Below, piece after piece: positions 8,942 through 17,784 of a DNA stretch of 35,458 nucleotides. The notes beneath the pieces are model-generated. The model did no database searches. It was not told where the DNA came from and saw only the letters and a program-made list of their open reading frames with translations. The DNA is from a virus. The stretch's first letter is position 1; every line of letters begins with the position of its first letter. A program made the translations under genes and the position numbers. The stretch covers positions 1-35,458 of IMG/VR virus record IMGVR_UViG_3300025759_014606; one strand, given 5' to 3'.

Positions 8942-9691
8942 CTAAGCAGCTTTTGCTTTAGCCTTTTTAATTCTATCGATCAACTCGAAGATTTTATCGT
9001 TTGGAATATCGTTTACAGAACTCATTTCTTCTGCTCCGGAAACGCCTTCATCAACTAACTTAGATTTTAGTTGAGAGAAAGATAGCCCCTTCTTCTTCAT
9101 TGTAGCTTCTAGTAGGCTGGCGGGAGATGATGAGCCAGCACTTACTGTTGAAGAGGAGCTTTCAGTTTTAGCCTTCAAGAAGCCTTTCGCGAGTTCTTCT
9201 CTAGAGACAACGTTAATCCTCAAAAAGCTACGAATGCATCGAGCGAACGCTCTATTTTCTGCGGTTGACGCTAAATAGTAAACTCCTCCAATACCAGAAG
9301 TGTTGTTGAGCGATGAATCACCGATTGCAGAAAAAGTTACCTCTTTATTTTCGGTTTCATAATTAGGAGTCCAAGTAATTTTGCACGTAGCAATAACACA
9401 ATCTGGAGAAGGGGCGACCACCTCGTAGTCTACGCTGGTGTAGCCTCTGATTTGAGCTAATTCTTTCAAGCCTCCTAAGAGAATGCACAAGTCACGATCA
9501 TCTAGCTTAGATATATCTGTTTCAGTGAGATTTTTGCTGGGGTTTGGGTAAAGATAGCAATCCTTAACCATTTTACGCCAATCAATCATTCCGTCTTCTG
9601 TGAAATGGTAATCGACTGATCCGTCGTTAATCAAACCACCGGAATTACGTGTGACGCCTAGTTCGGGTAATTCTGCTTTCTTTTTCCTCAT
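8942..9691 (-). CDS. Conserved phage protein, possible single-strand-annealing/recombination protein
   Basis: A 249-residue protein, not firmly recognised. The middle (about residues 95-170) has a beta-rich stretch, then AIGD and AENRAFARCIRSFL. This general layout, a Gly-Asp turn followed by an A-E-x-R-A helix, is seen in several phage annealing proteins (Rad52/RecT-like groups). A Ser-rich linker and a small C-terminal helical domain ending in a Lys/Ala-rich tail follow. It has its own promoter (9699-9727) and precedes the helicase-nuclease gene. DNA metabolism is likely from context; the annealing label is a low-confidence inference. Confidence 0.45.
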   Translation of the reverse strand: MRKKKAELPELGVTRNSGGLINDGSVDYHFTEDGMIDWRKMVKDCYLYPNPSKNLTETDISKLDDRDLCILLGGLKELAQIRGYTSVDYEVVAPSPDCVIATCKITWTPNYETENKEVTFSAIGDSSLNNTSGIGGVYYLASTAENRAFARCIRSFLRINVVSREELAKGFLKAKTESSSSTVSAGSSSPASLLEATMKKKGLSFSQLKSKLVDEGVSGAEEMSSVNDIPNDKIFELIDRIKKAKAKAA

Positions 9692-9698
9692 GCCGTTT

Positions 9699-9727
9699 AC
9701 TATATCTGAATTATTTTTTTAAGTCAA
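9699..9727 (-). promoter_or_regulatory. Sigma70-like promoter for the 8942-9691 gene, near-leaderless
   Basis: Reading on the minus strand: TTGACT (9727-9722), a 17-base spacer, then TATAGT (9704-9699). Only seven bases separate the -10 box from ATG at 9691, so transcription would begin at or beside the start codon. The -35 box overlaps the stop codon of the upstream gene. Confidence 0.6.
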
Positions 9728-10887
9728 GAAGTTTGTTCAAGAATCCAATAAGTGTCTAAATTCTTCCAAAAGTCGTTGTCATCTGCGTAAATATGTTGAA
9801 CGGACTTCTTTGATTTAGCTTGTTTATTGTTTTTCCAACTGGCTTCACTGGTAAATATTTTACCGTTGCTTAACGTATATTTATTAGAAAGATAAACGCA
9901 TTTACTAAGGTCAGATATCTTTGAAATTTTCTTTTTAGTCTTGAAATGAGAGGGCTGACGTAAAATATTACCTATTTCCATGTACATTAATTTTTTGTGA
10001 TTAGTATCTTTCTCAGAGAGGGTTGATATTAATATAACCGGAACCCCCAAGCTAACACAAAAACGACAAAATTCTTCATCGTCATTATCTTTTTCAATTA
10101 AATATACTACTTCCGCAAGGTTAGATTTATAATTTTCTAATATTTTAAAATTTATCCTTCTATTAGTTACTACAGTGCATTTACCTTGTTGAAATTGTTT
10201 TTGTAGGTATTCTTCATCATAAAAAAGGTCCATTCTGAAGATAATTGAGGAAACGCCCATAGATGATAGGTTTACCGACTGATTGGGTACGGTTTCTACA
10301 AATTCCATGCCATCCTTGTTTTTGTCGCCAATAAAAACAGTTTTAAATGGAAAATCAAAATCACAATCCAAAATTTCACATATTGCTTTTGCTACTTGTT
10401 CAGGAGGGATTTGGTTTATATGTCTGCGGTTAAAAACTTCGTCTTTTTTACCAACAAATTCTCGCTTACCGTTTAGCCAGTAAGGGGAAAATGGGGTGGA
10501 TTCGTCGTTTCGAGTCAAAGAAATGTGATCTACGCCCAATGAAGCGGCTAAATGCAAAGAAAAGGAGTTTCCGGACACCAAGAGCTTCGCTTTTTTTAAA
10601 ATAAAAGACATTTGGTTGAAGCTGGCAGTACCATTTGTCCTGTGTATGTTTTCTAAACTAGGATTGTCTGCCGTCCCTACTTGAACTAAATAAATGTTTT
10701 TTGCGCCAAGCGGTTCGCAAATTAAATTTAAAACTTTTTGCCAATGCTCATAAACAAAAAGTGGGTCAACAGATGATGTATCGAAAACTACATAATTATC
10801 ATAAAGAATAGGGTAGTAGGAGTCCCTTATAGTAGGTTTATCAACCTTTAAGTTGCATGATAAAGCGTAATTTTCTAAAAAATTCAT
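9724..10887 (-). CDS. GT9 heptosyltransferase-like protein, C-terminal half domain plus unknown domain
   Basis: A 387-residue protein. Residues about 35-140 match the C-terminal nucleotide-sugar-binding half of GT9 (ADP-heptose:LPS heptosyltransferase-like) enzymes: a long loop, then LLVSGNSFSLHLAASLG and a final FSPYW. The N-terminal Rossmann half is missing here but lies at the end of the upstream gene (10884-12785), joined by an ATGA start/stop overlap. Residues about 200-387 are unrecognised. The two genes probably make one functional unit by translational coupling, or result from a split fusion. A role in a glycan on the virion or host surface is inferred. Confidence 0.65.
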   Translation of the reverse strand: MNFLENYALSCNLKVDKPTIRDSYYPILYDNYVVFDTSSVDPLFVYEHWQKVLNLICEPLGAKNIYLVQVGTADNPSLENIHRTNGTASFNQMSFILKKAKLLVSGNSFSLHLAASLGVDHISLTRNDESTPFSPYWLNGKREFVGKKDEVFNRRHINQIPPEQVAKAICEILDCDFDFPFKTVFIGDKNKDGMEFVETVPNQSVNLSSMGVSSIIFRMDLFYDEEYLQKQFQQGKCTVVTNRRINFKILENYKSNLAEVVYLIEKDNDDEEFCRFCVSLGVPVILISTLSEKDTNHKKLMYMEIGNILRQPSHFKTKKKISKISDLSKCVYLSNKYTLSNGKIFTSEASWKNNKQAKSKKSVQHIYADDNDFWKNLDTYWILEQTS

Positions 10888-12785
10888 TTTGAAACATCGT
10901 AGTTAGTGACATCTTTATTAAAATGATGGAAGTTAACGTTATTTAACTTCGGGGTATACACTACATTAAAATATTTTTTCTCTTCTATTTGTTGAGAGTT
11001 ATTATGATACTCTTCATAAGTTATAATTTTATGAACGTATTCGTTTCCTTCTAAAATACTTTTAAATTCAGGTTGAGTGGCTACATATAAGTTATAATTT
11101 TCATAACTGTCTGTTATACTTTTAAACAAAGCCGTACAGGAGAAAACATCTATAGGATCGTTGGGTATCACAAACAAAATCCTCTTACCTTCATCGTCTT
11201 TATCAAGGATATCTTTGAATTTATTATCTTCTTTTTTTGCGTTATCCTTCAACGCAACTTGCCGGAAATATTTTTCAATAGCAGAGTGGGGAACTTCCTT
11301 CTTTATTTCAGCAAGCCAATACTTTAATCCTTCGTCATCGTCGTCAACTTCTGTTTTTAAGATTAATTTGTACAAAAGCTTTATCCACGCACTGTCGCTT
11401 TCGACTTTAGGGCTTGTAACGCTAGGTACTATAGCATCGGGGTCACATTTTTCTAGAGTGGGGTAGTCTTTTTCTTCAATTTTAGGTGACGAGTCTATAA
11501 AATCTTCCAATTTCTTGCCGATTACATCAATAGAAAAATTGTCTATAACCCATTTCCTAGCTTCTTTACCCATTTTAGATTTATCAGCTTCGGGCATTGA
11601 ATAAACTTTCGCAAGCTGGTCAGCGATTGAATCAGGGTTAGTTGAAGCTTTAATAAAATTACTGCCAAATTCTCTGTATTCAGACCATTCAAGTGGTAGA
11701 GAACAAGCTTCTGGTTCGCACATCTCGGCTCCGCAGCTATAATCCGTTACTAAAGTAATTAGCTCTGTTAATTTAGCTTCTTGAATTGGTATTTCTTGCC
11801 CTCCGGAAGTAAAAGGATGGCAATATACATCCATTAGGTTGTATACTTCATTTAACTGCGCCTCATCTACGCCCATAGAGACCGAGGTTGAATTTAAAGA
11901 ATTTTCCGACCCACAAAGATCGCATTTTTTGTTTTGGCCCTCGTAAGGCTTAACAACAAATTTTTTGCAGTTAGAGCAGACGTGAGTAACTAGTATATCC
12001 TCTTTGGCAATATTTTGCTCTTTTGCTAAAGATAGAATAGGCCACCCTTCTTCCATGTGCGTATGCAGTAAAAGTTTCGCATTGCTTTCAGGGTTGGTTT
12101 CTTTGAACTTTTTGAAGCCTTGAAGTAGATTAGGTACAGATTTTCTTAGCTGATTTCTGAATACGAAACCTATAATAAAATCTTCTTCGTTTATGTTGTT
12201 GCTTTTTCTTAATGCTTTTCTCTGGGAGTCAGAAAGGCGGAAAAAATCTTTGCTTTCTAATGCACCGTGCGTAGTCTGCACGTTTTCATAACCCATTTTA
12301 TTTAATTCTTTAGTAGCAAAGTTACTCCAAACCCAATAGTTTTTAACTTTTTTAGCAGTTTCTATCGCTGTTGGTAGTATCGGAAGAGAGTCTAACGTAG
12401 TCCAAATAGCCGAGGTAATTTTATTGAACCATTTCCTATTTACTGCGAAATCTACGCCCCATATGTCTTGGATGGCAATATAAACGTCTGGCTTTTCAGC
12501 CTCAATAACATCATCTAGATAATAAGCACCGTAAGCTGCTATTTTATTAATAGTAGGGTCTTTTTCTATTTGAGCTATTTTTTCGCTAGAAGCAGGTAGA
12601 CATCCTACAGATTTCCACGGGGTACGCGGTAGGTCGGGATGCTTTTCGGAAAGACCGCAGCAATAATGAACGATATCATACTTGCCTGTTTTATACAGGT
12701 GAGTAAGAATTATCTTAGCGTTTTTTGCAAAACCTGTTTTAAGTAAAGAAAAATCGCTTTGGATTAAAACTTTTTTTCTAGACAT
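10884..12785 (-). CDS. GT4-like glycosyltransferase with inserted zinc ribbon, DUF4214-like segment and GT9 N-terminal half
   Basis: A 633-residue mosaic. Residues 1-430 are a GT-B (GT4-like) enzyme with YCHPFTSGGQEIPIQEAKL (321-339) as the nucleotide-sugar-binding helix region. A four-Cys zinc ribbon (C270, C273, C288, C291) is inserted in the second Rossmann domain. Residues about 464-512 (LLYKLILKTEVDDDDEGLKYW) resemble the DUF4214 repeat. Residues 533-633 look like the N-terminal half of a GT9 domain (KRILFVIPND...), continued in the next gene. The start overlaps the stop of the SSB-like gene as TAATG. Probably a bifunctional sugar-transfer machine with its second domain completed by the downstream ORF. 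Confidence 0.7.
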   Translation of the reverse strand: MSRKKVLIQSDFSLLKTGFAKNAKIILTHLYKTGKYDIVHYCCGLSEKHPDLPRTPWKSVGCLPASSEKIAQIEKDPTINKIAAYGAYYLDDVIEAEKPDVYIAIQDIWGVDFAVNRKWFNKITSAIWTTLDSLPILPTAIETAKKVKNYWVWSNFATKELNKMGYENVQTTHGALESKDFFRLSDSQRKALRKSNNINEEDFIIGFVFRNQLRKSVPNLLQGFKKFKETNPESNAKLLLHTHMEEGWPILSLAKEQNIAKEDILVTHVCSNCKKFVVKPYEGQNKKCDLCGSENSLNSTSVSMGVDEAQLNEVYNLMDVYCHPFTSGGQEIPIQEAKLTELITLVTDYSCGAEMCEPEACSLPLEWSEYREFGSNFIKASTNPDSIADQLAKVYSMPEADKSKMGKEARKWVIDNFSIDVIGKKLEDFIDSSPKIEEKDYPTLEKCDPDAIVPSVTSPKVESDSAWIKLLYKLILKTEVDDDDEGLKYWLAEIKKEVPHSAIEKYFRQVALKDNAKKEDNKFKDILDKDDEGKRILFVIPNDPIDVFSCTALFKSITDSYENYNLYVATQPEFKSILEGNEYVHKIITYEEYHNNSQQIEEKKYFNVVYTPKLNNVNFHHFNKDVTNYDVSK

Positions 12786-13357
12786 TAAAAGTCAAAGTTT
12801 TCAGATTCTTCTTCTTGTTGTTTGGGCTTATTAGGTTTTTGAGGCGCAGAATAAGCATTAGAATCGGTTGAATCTTCTTGATCGCTTTCTCCAAAAGATT
12901 TAAAACTTTTTCTTACCATTTCGTCAAAATAAATTAGTAATGAACGCGCTTCTGCTTTGCTGAAGCCTATTTTAAATTCTACTTGGTTGGTGGAGTCCTC
13001 TTTCTCCTCTTTGGATACGAATAAAACAAATCCACTTCTTCCGTCTTTTGAGGTCATAGGAGAAAAGCTAAACTTAACTACTTGTTTTTGACTCGAATGG
13101 TATCCACTAACGCCAGCGTCTTTTAATTGAATGTTATTTTTAATAACTTCTATAAAACCACATATTTCAGTCACGTTAAATTTTACTCTAGCGTGTTTAT
13201 TAGTGTCGCGATTGGCGGCAAAAGACCCTCTTTTTTTAGCGTGGTCCCAAGAAGCTTGCTTTAACAAACTGCACCAAAATGAACCGTCTTTACTGTTAAG
13301 CCAGAACGAACAAGCTGTTCCGCTGTTTTTAGGATTTGCCTTAAAGAAACTTAGCAT
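12785..13357 (-). CDS. Putative single-stranded DNA-binding protein
   Basis: A 190-residue protein. The N-terminal 140 residues alternate beta strands with a TEICGFIEVIKNN helix and a final KAEARSLLIYFDEM helix, reminiscent of PC4/Whirly-type ssDNA-binding folds. The C-terminus is a Pro/Gln/Glu linker ending in acidic SENFDF, the kind of acidic aromatic tail SSB proteins use to recruit partners. It is directly downstream of the polymerase core and has its own strong promoter, as expected for an abundant SSB. No strict SSB signature is visible, so the call is inferential. Confidence 0.5.
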   Translation of the reverse strand: MLSFFKANPKNSGTACSFWLNSKDGSFWCSLLKQASWDHAKKRGSFAANRDTNKHARVKFNVTEICGFIEVIKNNIQLKDAGVSGYHSSQKQVVKFSFSPMTSKDGRSGFVLFVSKEEKEDSTNQVEFKIGFSKAEARSLLIYFDEMVRKSFKSFGESDQEDSTDSNAYSAPQKPNKPKQQEEESENFDF

Positions 13358-13363
13358 GGGTAT

Positions 13364-13392
13364 ATATTATGGGCTTTATATTTAAATGTCAA
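13364..13392 (-). promoter_or_regulatory. Sigma70-like promoter for the SSB-like gene, near-leaderless
   Basis: Minus strand: perfect TTGACA (13392-13387), 17-base spacer, TAATAT (13369-13364), then six bases to ATG at 13357. The -35 box lies inside the last codons of the polymerase gene. Predicted transcription starts essentially at the ATG. Confidence 0.65.
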
Positions 13393-15946
13393 GAATTTGT
13401 TCAGCGTCATCTGAATCTTTTATTTGAGAAAGTTTGGTAAATACTTTTTCGCTTTTAACTACTATTTCGTCAGCAAAAATTACATCTTCAAATTTAGTTC
13501 CATATACTAACACTATGTCATTAGCTTTTACTCGGTAATTACTTTTAAAAGCATCCATTTTTTCATTGAAAATCATTACCTTAATAGAACCAGAATCATC
13601 ACTTACTTGCATTCTCATGTATCTGCTCTTTTTAGCTGATCGAGAAACCCCGCTATAAGGGTCTTCATCTAAAGAGCCGATAAATTTAACTTTATGTTGG
13701 AGGGCGACTTCACAGGCCGTTCTTACCGAAATTAAACTTGAATGATCTTTTTCAAAAATATCTTTAAGAGATTTGTTGTACGTATAACCTAATAAAAATT
13801 TTTCGTAATACCAATTAGCAAAAGATTCAGAAACTTTATTAATATGAAATATTTTAGCGTAAGGCGCAGATTTTTTTCTGATTGTTTCTACCCTAGTATC
13901 TTTTATGAAAGGTTTGCCTTTTTCATCAAGGTTATCTTTTAAATATTTAATAATTTCAACTAAATTGTAAGAGAACTTTTTACCTAATCTTTGGCAAGCA
14001 ACTTTTTCTTTGGGGGTAAGAATGTTCCATAGTTGAGATTCATAAACTATTTTAGTTCTACTTTGCTCAAAGTCTCCTTCTAACGCTCCCGCTTGAATTA
14101 AAGCGCAAAGAGAACCTATGTTTAGTCCGGCTTGCTTGGCCGCTTCGAATATATCGAATTTAGATTCATAATCTTGTTTGAACGAAGCTAGTTTTTCTAT
14201 AGACTTGTCTGAAATTCCTTTGATTGAAAGAAGTCCAAAGCGAATGTCTTTACCTTCTAGGCTAAAGTCCATTTTAGATTTAGTAAGGTGAGGAGGGAGC
14301 AATTGAATCCCAAAAATATCCATCTCTTTATGAATCTTAGAAATTTCATTTATTGGATCAGGCTCATGCCTTGTCATCTTAAGTAAACTTAAAAAGAATT
14401 GTTGGGGGTAATTAAACTTTAAATATACTGTAATTGCCGCAAGCGCAGCATAGGAAATCGAGTGGGATTTATTAAACGAGTAATTAGCTGAATCTTCTAA
14501 AATTTTCCATAAAACATCGCCTACATCTTCAGCAAGTCTATTTTCTACAATTTTATCTTTGATTTTCTTTTTCCATTTTCTTACTTCAGAAACCTTTTTC
14601 TTGCCAACAATTCTTCTTAAGATTTCCGCCTCATCCAACGTGAAACCGATTTTATGAGCCATTTTCATTAATTGCTCTTGATATAACGCAACACCCCCAG
14701 TTGAAGATAATATGTCATCGAAGAAGGGGTGTATAGCTTCGTATACATCATTATTAGTATAGTTAGCGTATTGATCTACAAAAGCCAATGCTCCGGGTCG
14801 TGCAAGCGCTAGCACAGCACTTAATTCCTCTAAGTTTTTTGGCTTAACTTTTCTGCAAACTTTAAAGTTGGTTTCTGCTTCGATTTGAAAAAGCCCATGA
14901 GGCGATTTAAGGTCGTAAAGATTTTGATATATGCTTTCGTGAGATAGATCAATTTCAGTCACCTTAAGGCCAACTTGTTTACATACGTCATCCACCACGG
15001 AGACAGCCCTTAATCCTAAAATATCTAATTTAACATTAGATATAGAAACCCAATTCATGTCAAAAGAAGCTACTGTACTTTTCTTATCTGAAGTAAGCTC
15101 TACAGGACAAGATTTTTCGAGAGGGTCATAAGAAATTGCTACTGCAGAAGGATGAACGCCTTTATTTTTAACTAAGCCTCGAAGTTTTAACGCGATGTCA
15201 TAAACTTCTTTATTTTCATCGCACCAATCTTTGAAGTCTTCTACTTCTTCATAGCTTTCTTCTAAGTCTTTTACTTGCCCGAATACCTTGGGTATCATGG
15301 AGGATACAGTATTCATTTCAGTCTCGGACTTAGCTGCGGCTATTTTACCGCATTCTTTGATTAATAGCTTAGTGCTTAACGTATTAAGAGTTAAAATCTT
15401 ACTAGTTTTTCCAGAAAATCTATCTGCTAAATATTGGAGGACTTTTTGTCTATTGTAATAACATATATCTAAATCCACATCACACATTAACGCTCCATCA
15501 AGATAGGTTACTCCGGAAACTTCTTTTTTCTTGGCTCTAATTTTAGAAACAAATCTCTCAAAAAAGAGTTCGTTTTTAACAGGATCAATACGAGTGATGT
15601 CCATTAAGTATAGCACTAAGCTTCCCGCAGCACTTCCTCGACCAAGACCCGTAGGAATAGATTCTCTATTACAGTAATTAACTACATCCCAGACTAATAA
15701 TACATAATCTATAAAACCTAGTTCTTTTAAAGTTTTAAACTCATAATCAAATCTTTCTTTATACTCAGGTGAAGTAAGATTTTTGGCTTGAAGCGCATTG
15801 AGGCATACTTTTTCAATAAACTCTTCGTTATTTAGGCTTTCACTAAGCTTAAACGATCTCTTGTCTTCATTGGAAACGTTGTAAGAAGGTAATCTTACTC
15901 CATGAAGGGGTAAATTTATTTTTTTAATTTTACTAAGCGCACTCAT
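13382..15946 (-). CDS. dnaE: DNA polymerase III alpha subunit (family C), polymerase core without PHP domain
   Basis: An 854-residue replicative polymerase. The N-terminus begins at the position where LPxF... follows the PHP domain in DnaE. Then come GRGSAAGS (102-109), the palm motif CDVDLD with D156/D158/D160, NKGVHPSAVAIS (about 261-272), and the third catalytic Asp D308 in KLDILGLR. YQEQLMKMA, an NKSHSISYA fingers motif, a helix-hairpin-helix region and a C-terminal OB fold follow (about 745-830). The PHP domain is encoded separately at 17763-18524; together they total about 1107 residues, near full DnaE length. A proofreading exonuclease is encoded nearby. It starts at ATG 15946, overlapping the GT2 gene stop by one base. 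Confidence 0.93.
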   Translation of the reverse strand: MSALSKIKKINLPLHGVRLPSYNVSNEDKRSFKLSESLNNEEFIEKVCLNALQAKNLTSPEYKERFDYEFKTLKELGFIDYVLLVWDVVNYCNRESIPTGLGRGSAAGSLVLYLMDITRIDPVKNELFFERFVSKIRAKKKEVSGVTYLDGALMCDVDLDICYYNRQKVLQYLADRFSGKTSKILTLNTLSTKLLIKECGKIAAAKSETEMNTVSSMIPKVFGQVKDLEESYEEVEDFKDWCDENKEVYDIALKLRGLVKNKGVHPSAVAISYDPLEKSCPVELTSDKKSTVASFDMNWVSISNVKLDILGLRAVSVVDDVCKQVGLKVTEIDLSHESIYQNLYDLKSPHGLFQIEAETNFKVCRKVKPKNLEELSAVLALARPGALAFVDQYANYTNNDVYEAIHPFFDDILSSTGGVALYQEQLMKMAHKIGFTLDEAEILRRIVGKKKVSEVRKWKKKIKDKIVENRLAEDVGDVLWKILEDSANYSFNKSHSISYAALAAITVYLKFNYPQQFFLSLLKMTRHEPDPINEISKIHKEMDIFGIQLLPPHLTKSKMDFSLEGKDIRFGLLSIKGISDKSIEKLASFKQDYESKFDIFEAAKQAGLNIGSLCALIQAGALEGDFEQSRTKIVYESQLWNILTPKEKVACQRLGKKFSYNLVEIIKYLKDNLDEKGKPFIKDTRVETIRKKSAPYAKIFHINKVSESFANWYYEKFLLGYTYNKSLKDIFEKDHSSLISVRTACEVALQHKVKFIGSLDEDPYSGVSRSAKKSRYMRMQVSDDSGSIKVMIFNEKMDAFKSNYRVKANDIVLVYGTKFEDVIFADEIVVKSEKVFTKLSQIKDSDDAEQILDI

Positions 15947-16662
15947 CAGTTGTTATGAACAAAATCTACGGAATATGTTCTGTGAATTTTTTTGCCATGT
16001 TTTTTAATATCAGCCGCGCAGTTAACGCAAAATTCTCCGTCTGCTATTGCAGTTGGGTTAATTTTAAACTTGCGAGCAAACTCGTGTTTAACTATGAATT
16101 GACCGATATCTACAAATCCTACTCTTATTTCAGGTGACGCATTAGTAAAGTTTTGTCTTAATCTATCGTTATCTTCAGCCGCTCTTTGAAGTATACAGGG
16201 AAAAACCACCATAGCTAAATCTTTATCTTTACCAATTTCATGCGTCATATTCTCTATGAAATTAGGGGTATAGTAGTTGTCTCCATTCGTTAAAAGTATC
16301 CAATCTGTATTGCAATATTTTTGAATGATTATATTTCTTAAAGAATGGCCGTAATCATCATACCTACCCTCTGAAGTTACGAGTAGTACCCTTTCGTCGG
16401 TCAGATACTTATTAGCAATTAAACTTCTATATAAATCCTTATTAATCGGCCCGTCATGTATTATTACCATTTTCCAGTTATCTGAATTTTGGCTTTGAAA
16501 AGAATTTATTAGAGTTTTAAGGAGATAATTTTGGCTATACGTAACTACTCCTATTGTAATATCTTTTTTTAAGCTATTCCATTTTTCGAAGACTCCGTTT
16601 TCAAGAGTATCTTCGTTGATAGAAGTTAAATTTTCAGAAGTATTAGGAATATCTTCAATCAT
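15946..16662 (-). CDS. Glycosyltransferase family 2
   Basis: A 238-residue GT-A enzyme: TIGVVTYSQN (36-45), an HDGP motif (69-72) in place of the usual DDGS, and NGDNYY as the DXD-type metal site (about 126-131). It overlaps its neighbours by a few bases and lies between the exonuclease and polymerase genes, so it would be co-transcribed with replication enzymes. The acceptor is unknown. DNA glycosylation is conceivable from context, but protein or surface glycans are equally possible. Confidence 0.75.
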   Translation of the reverse strand: MIEDIPNTSENLTSINEDTLENGVFEKWNSLKKDITIGVVTYSQNYLLKTLINSFQSQNSDNWKMVIIHDGPINKDLYRSLIANKYLTDERVLLVTSEGRYDDYGHSLRNIIIQKYCNTDWILLTNGDNYYTPNFIENMTHEIGKDKDLAMVVFPCILQRAAEDNDRLRQNFTNASPEIRVGFVDIGQFIVKHEFARKFKINPTAIADGEFCVNCAADIKKHGKKIHRTYSVDFVHNN

Positions 16663-17297
16663 ATTTCAAATTTCCATTTTAACTTATCCCATACTTTTAC
16701 ATTTAATTCTAAATCGACTAAAGCGTTGTGAAGCTTGTCGTAGTCGTGAGGAATATCAAAAGATTCACCCATAGCTTTTAACGTAGTTCTAACTCCTCTT
16801 TTTAATTTATGAATCATCCGGTATTGGTACTCCATAAAACAATCGTCAGGATTATATTTAACTTCGTGAGCTAAACCCCTCCCCAAGCTCAAAGTATCTA
16901 TGACTTTATTAACTAAAGGAGAATAATCCTTGCCCATGTAATCATAAAAAGACTTTATTAAGTAGATATCAAAGCCAAGTAAATTATGACCTAAAATGTG
17001 ATCAGAATTATCTAACCAATCTTCTACGGTAGGAAATATTTCTTCTGGAGGAACGCCAACCTTGTCTAGTTTAGATTGGCTAAATTTAGTGATTATAGCC
17101 GCCTCTTTGCTAATCTTAAGGTGAGTGTCCCATTTGATGTAAAAGTCCTTAGAATCGATTATACGGCCCCCTTTTACCTTAATCATGGCGATTTGCCAAG
17201 GTAGATTATGGCATGAGTGTAAACAGAGGTTAAAGGTCTCACAGTCAATGAAAACTAACTCTTTTTCTTTATCAAATCTTAATAAATGCTCATCCAT
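16659..17297 (-). CDS. DEDDh 3'-5' exonuclease (DnaQ/epsilon-like)
   Basis: A 212-residue exonuclease with all DEDDh residues: D18 and E20 in FIDCET, GHNLLGFD (H104-D110), D134, and H190 with D195 in HNALVD. It probably proofreads for the family C polymerase encoded two genes downstream, whose PHP domain appears inactive. The start overlaps the preceding nuclease gene by eight bases and its stop overlaps the GT2 start by four. Confidence 0.9.
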   Translation of the reverse strand: MDEHLLRFDKEKELVFIDCETFNLCLHSCHNLPWQIAMIKVKGGRIIDSKDFYIKWDTHLKISKEAAIITKFSQSKLDKVGVPPEEIFPTVEDWLDNSDHILGHNLLGFDIYLIKSFYDYMGKDYSPLVNKVIDTLSLGRGLAHEVKYNPDDCFMEYQYRMIHKLKRGVRTTLKAMGESFDIPHDYDKLHNALVDLELNVKVWDKLKWKFEI

Positions 17298-17784
17298 CTT
17301 GCTTAAATTTTTTTAATTGGTCTTGATCGAGGGCGTATCCGTCTCCGTGACCTAAATTTTTAATATTTTCTTTTTGGCACAAGTCTTCTTTGTGTGCGTA
17401 TCCGGGGAAGCGCACAATATTTTCATCAATTATGGCCAACACGTATGTGTCAACATCAGGATTGTCTTTAAGGACGGCAACTAAGCGGCCTTTTTGATGT
17501 CGGGTGGTTTTAACATCTATTCTTTTACCCTTAATTAAGCAATCATACGAACCGCTTCTGGGCGATGGAATTAAATCTACGAAAATATTTTTCCATTTAC
17601 AAAATGCATACTCTCCGATGAATCCATCTATGTCATATTGCAGACCACTTTTTTTTCCCATCTTTGCGTCCTTGACGTTCGCGCCTCTTGCTACGGCTGT
17701 TCTAGTAGCGGCTATAGAAGTAACCATAGCTAACTCTTGGTCAGTTAAAATTTCTTCATGCATTAGTTTTGTTTTTCTTGCCAC
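17290..17784 (-). CDS. PD-(D/E)XK nuclease-like protein
   Basis: A 164-residue protein with a compact nuclease pattern: E58 in GFIGEYA, D81 in GSYDC, and D90-V-K92 in KRIDVKTT. This matches PD-(D/E)XK enzymes of the small phage type. ATG at 17784 gives a 22-base overlap with the PHP gene. An internal ATG at 17763 would make a TAATG overlap like other junctions here and may be the true start, removing seven residues. Its substrate is unknown; repair, Holliday-junction or host-DNA degradation roles are possible. Confidence 0.7.
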   Translation of the reverse strand: MARKTKLMHEEILTDQELAMVTSIAATRTAVARGANVKDAKMGKKSGLQYDIDGFIGEYAFCKWKNIFVDLIPSPRSGSYDCLIKGKRIDVKTTRHQKGRLVAVLKDNPDVDTYVLAIIDENIVRFPGYAHKEDLCQKENIKNLGHGDGYALDQDQLKKFKQDG

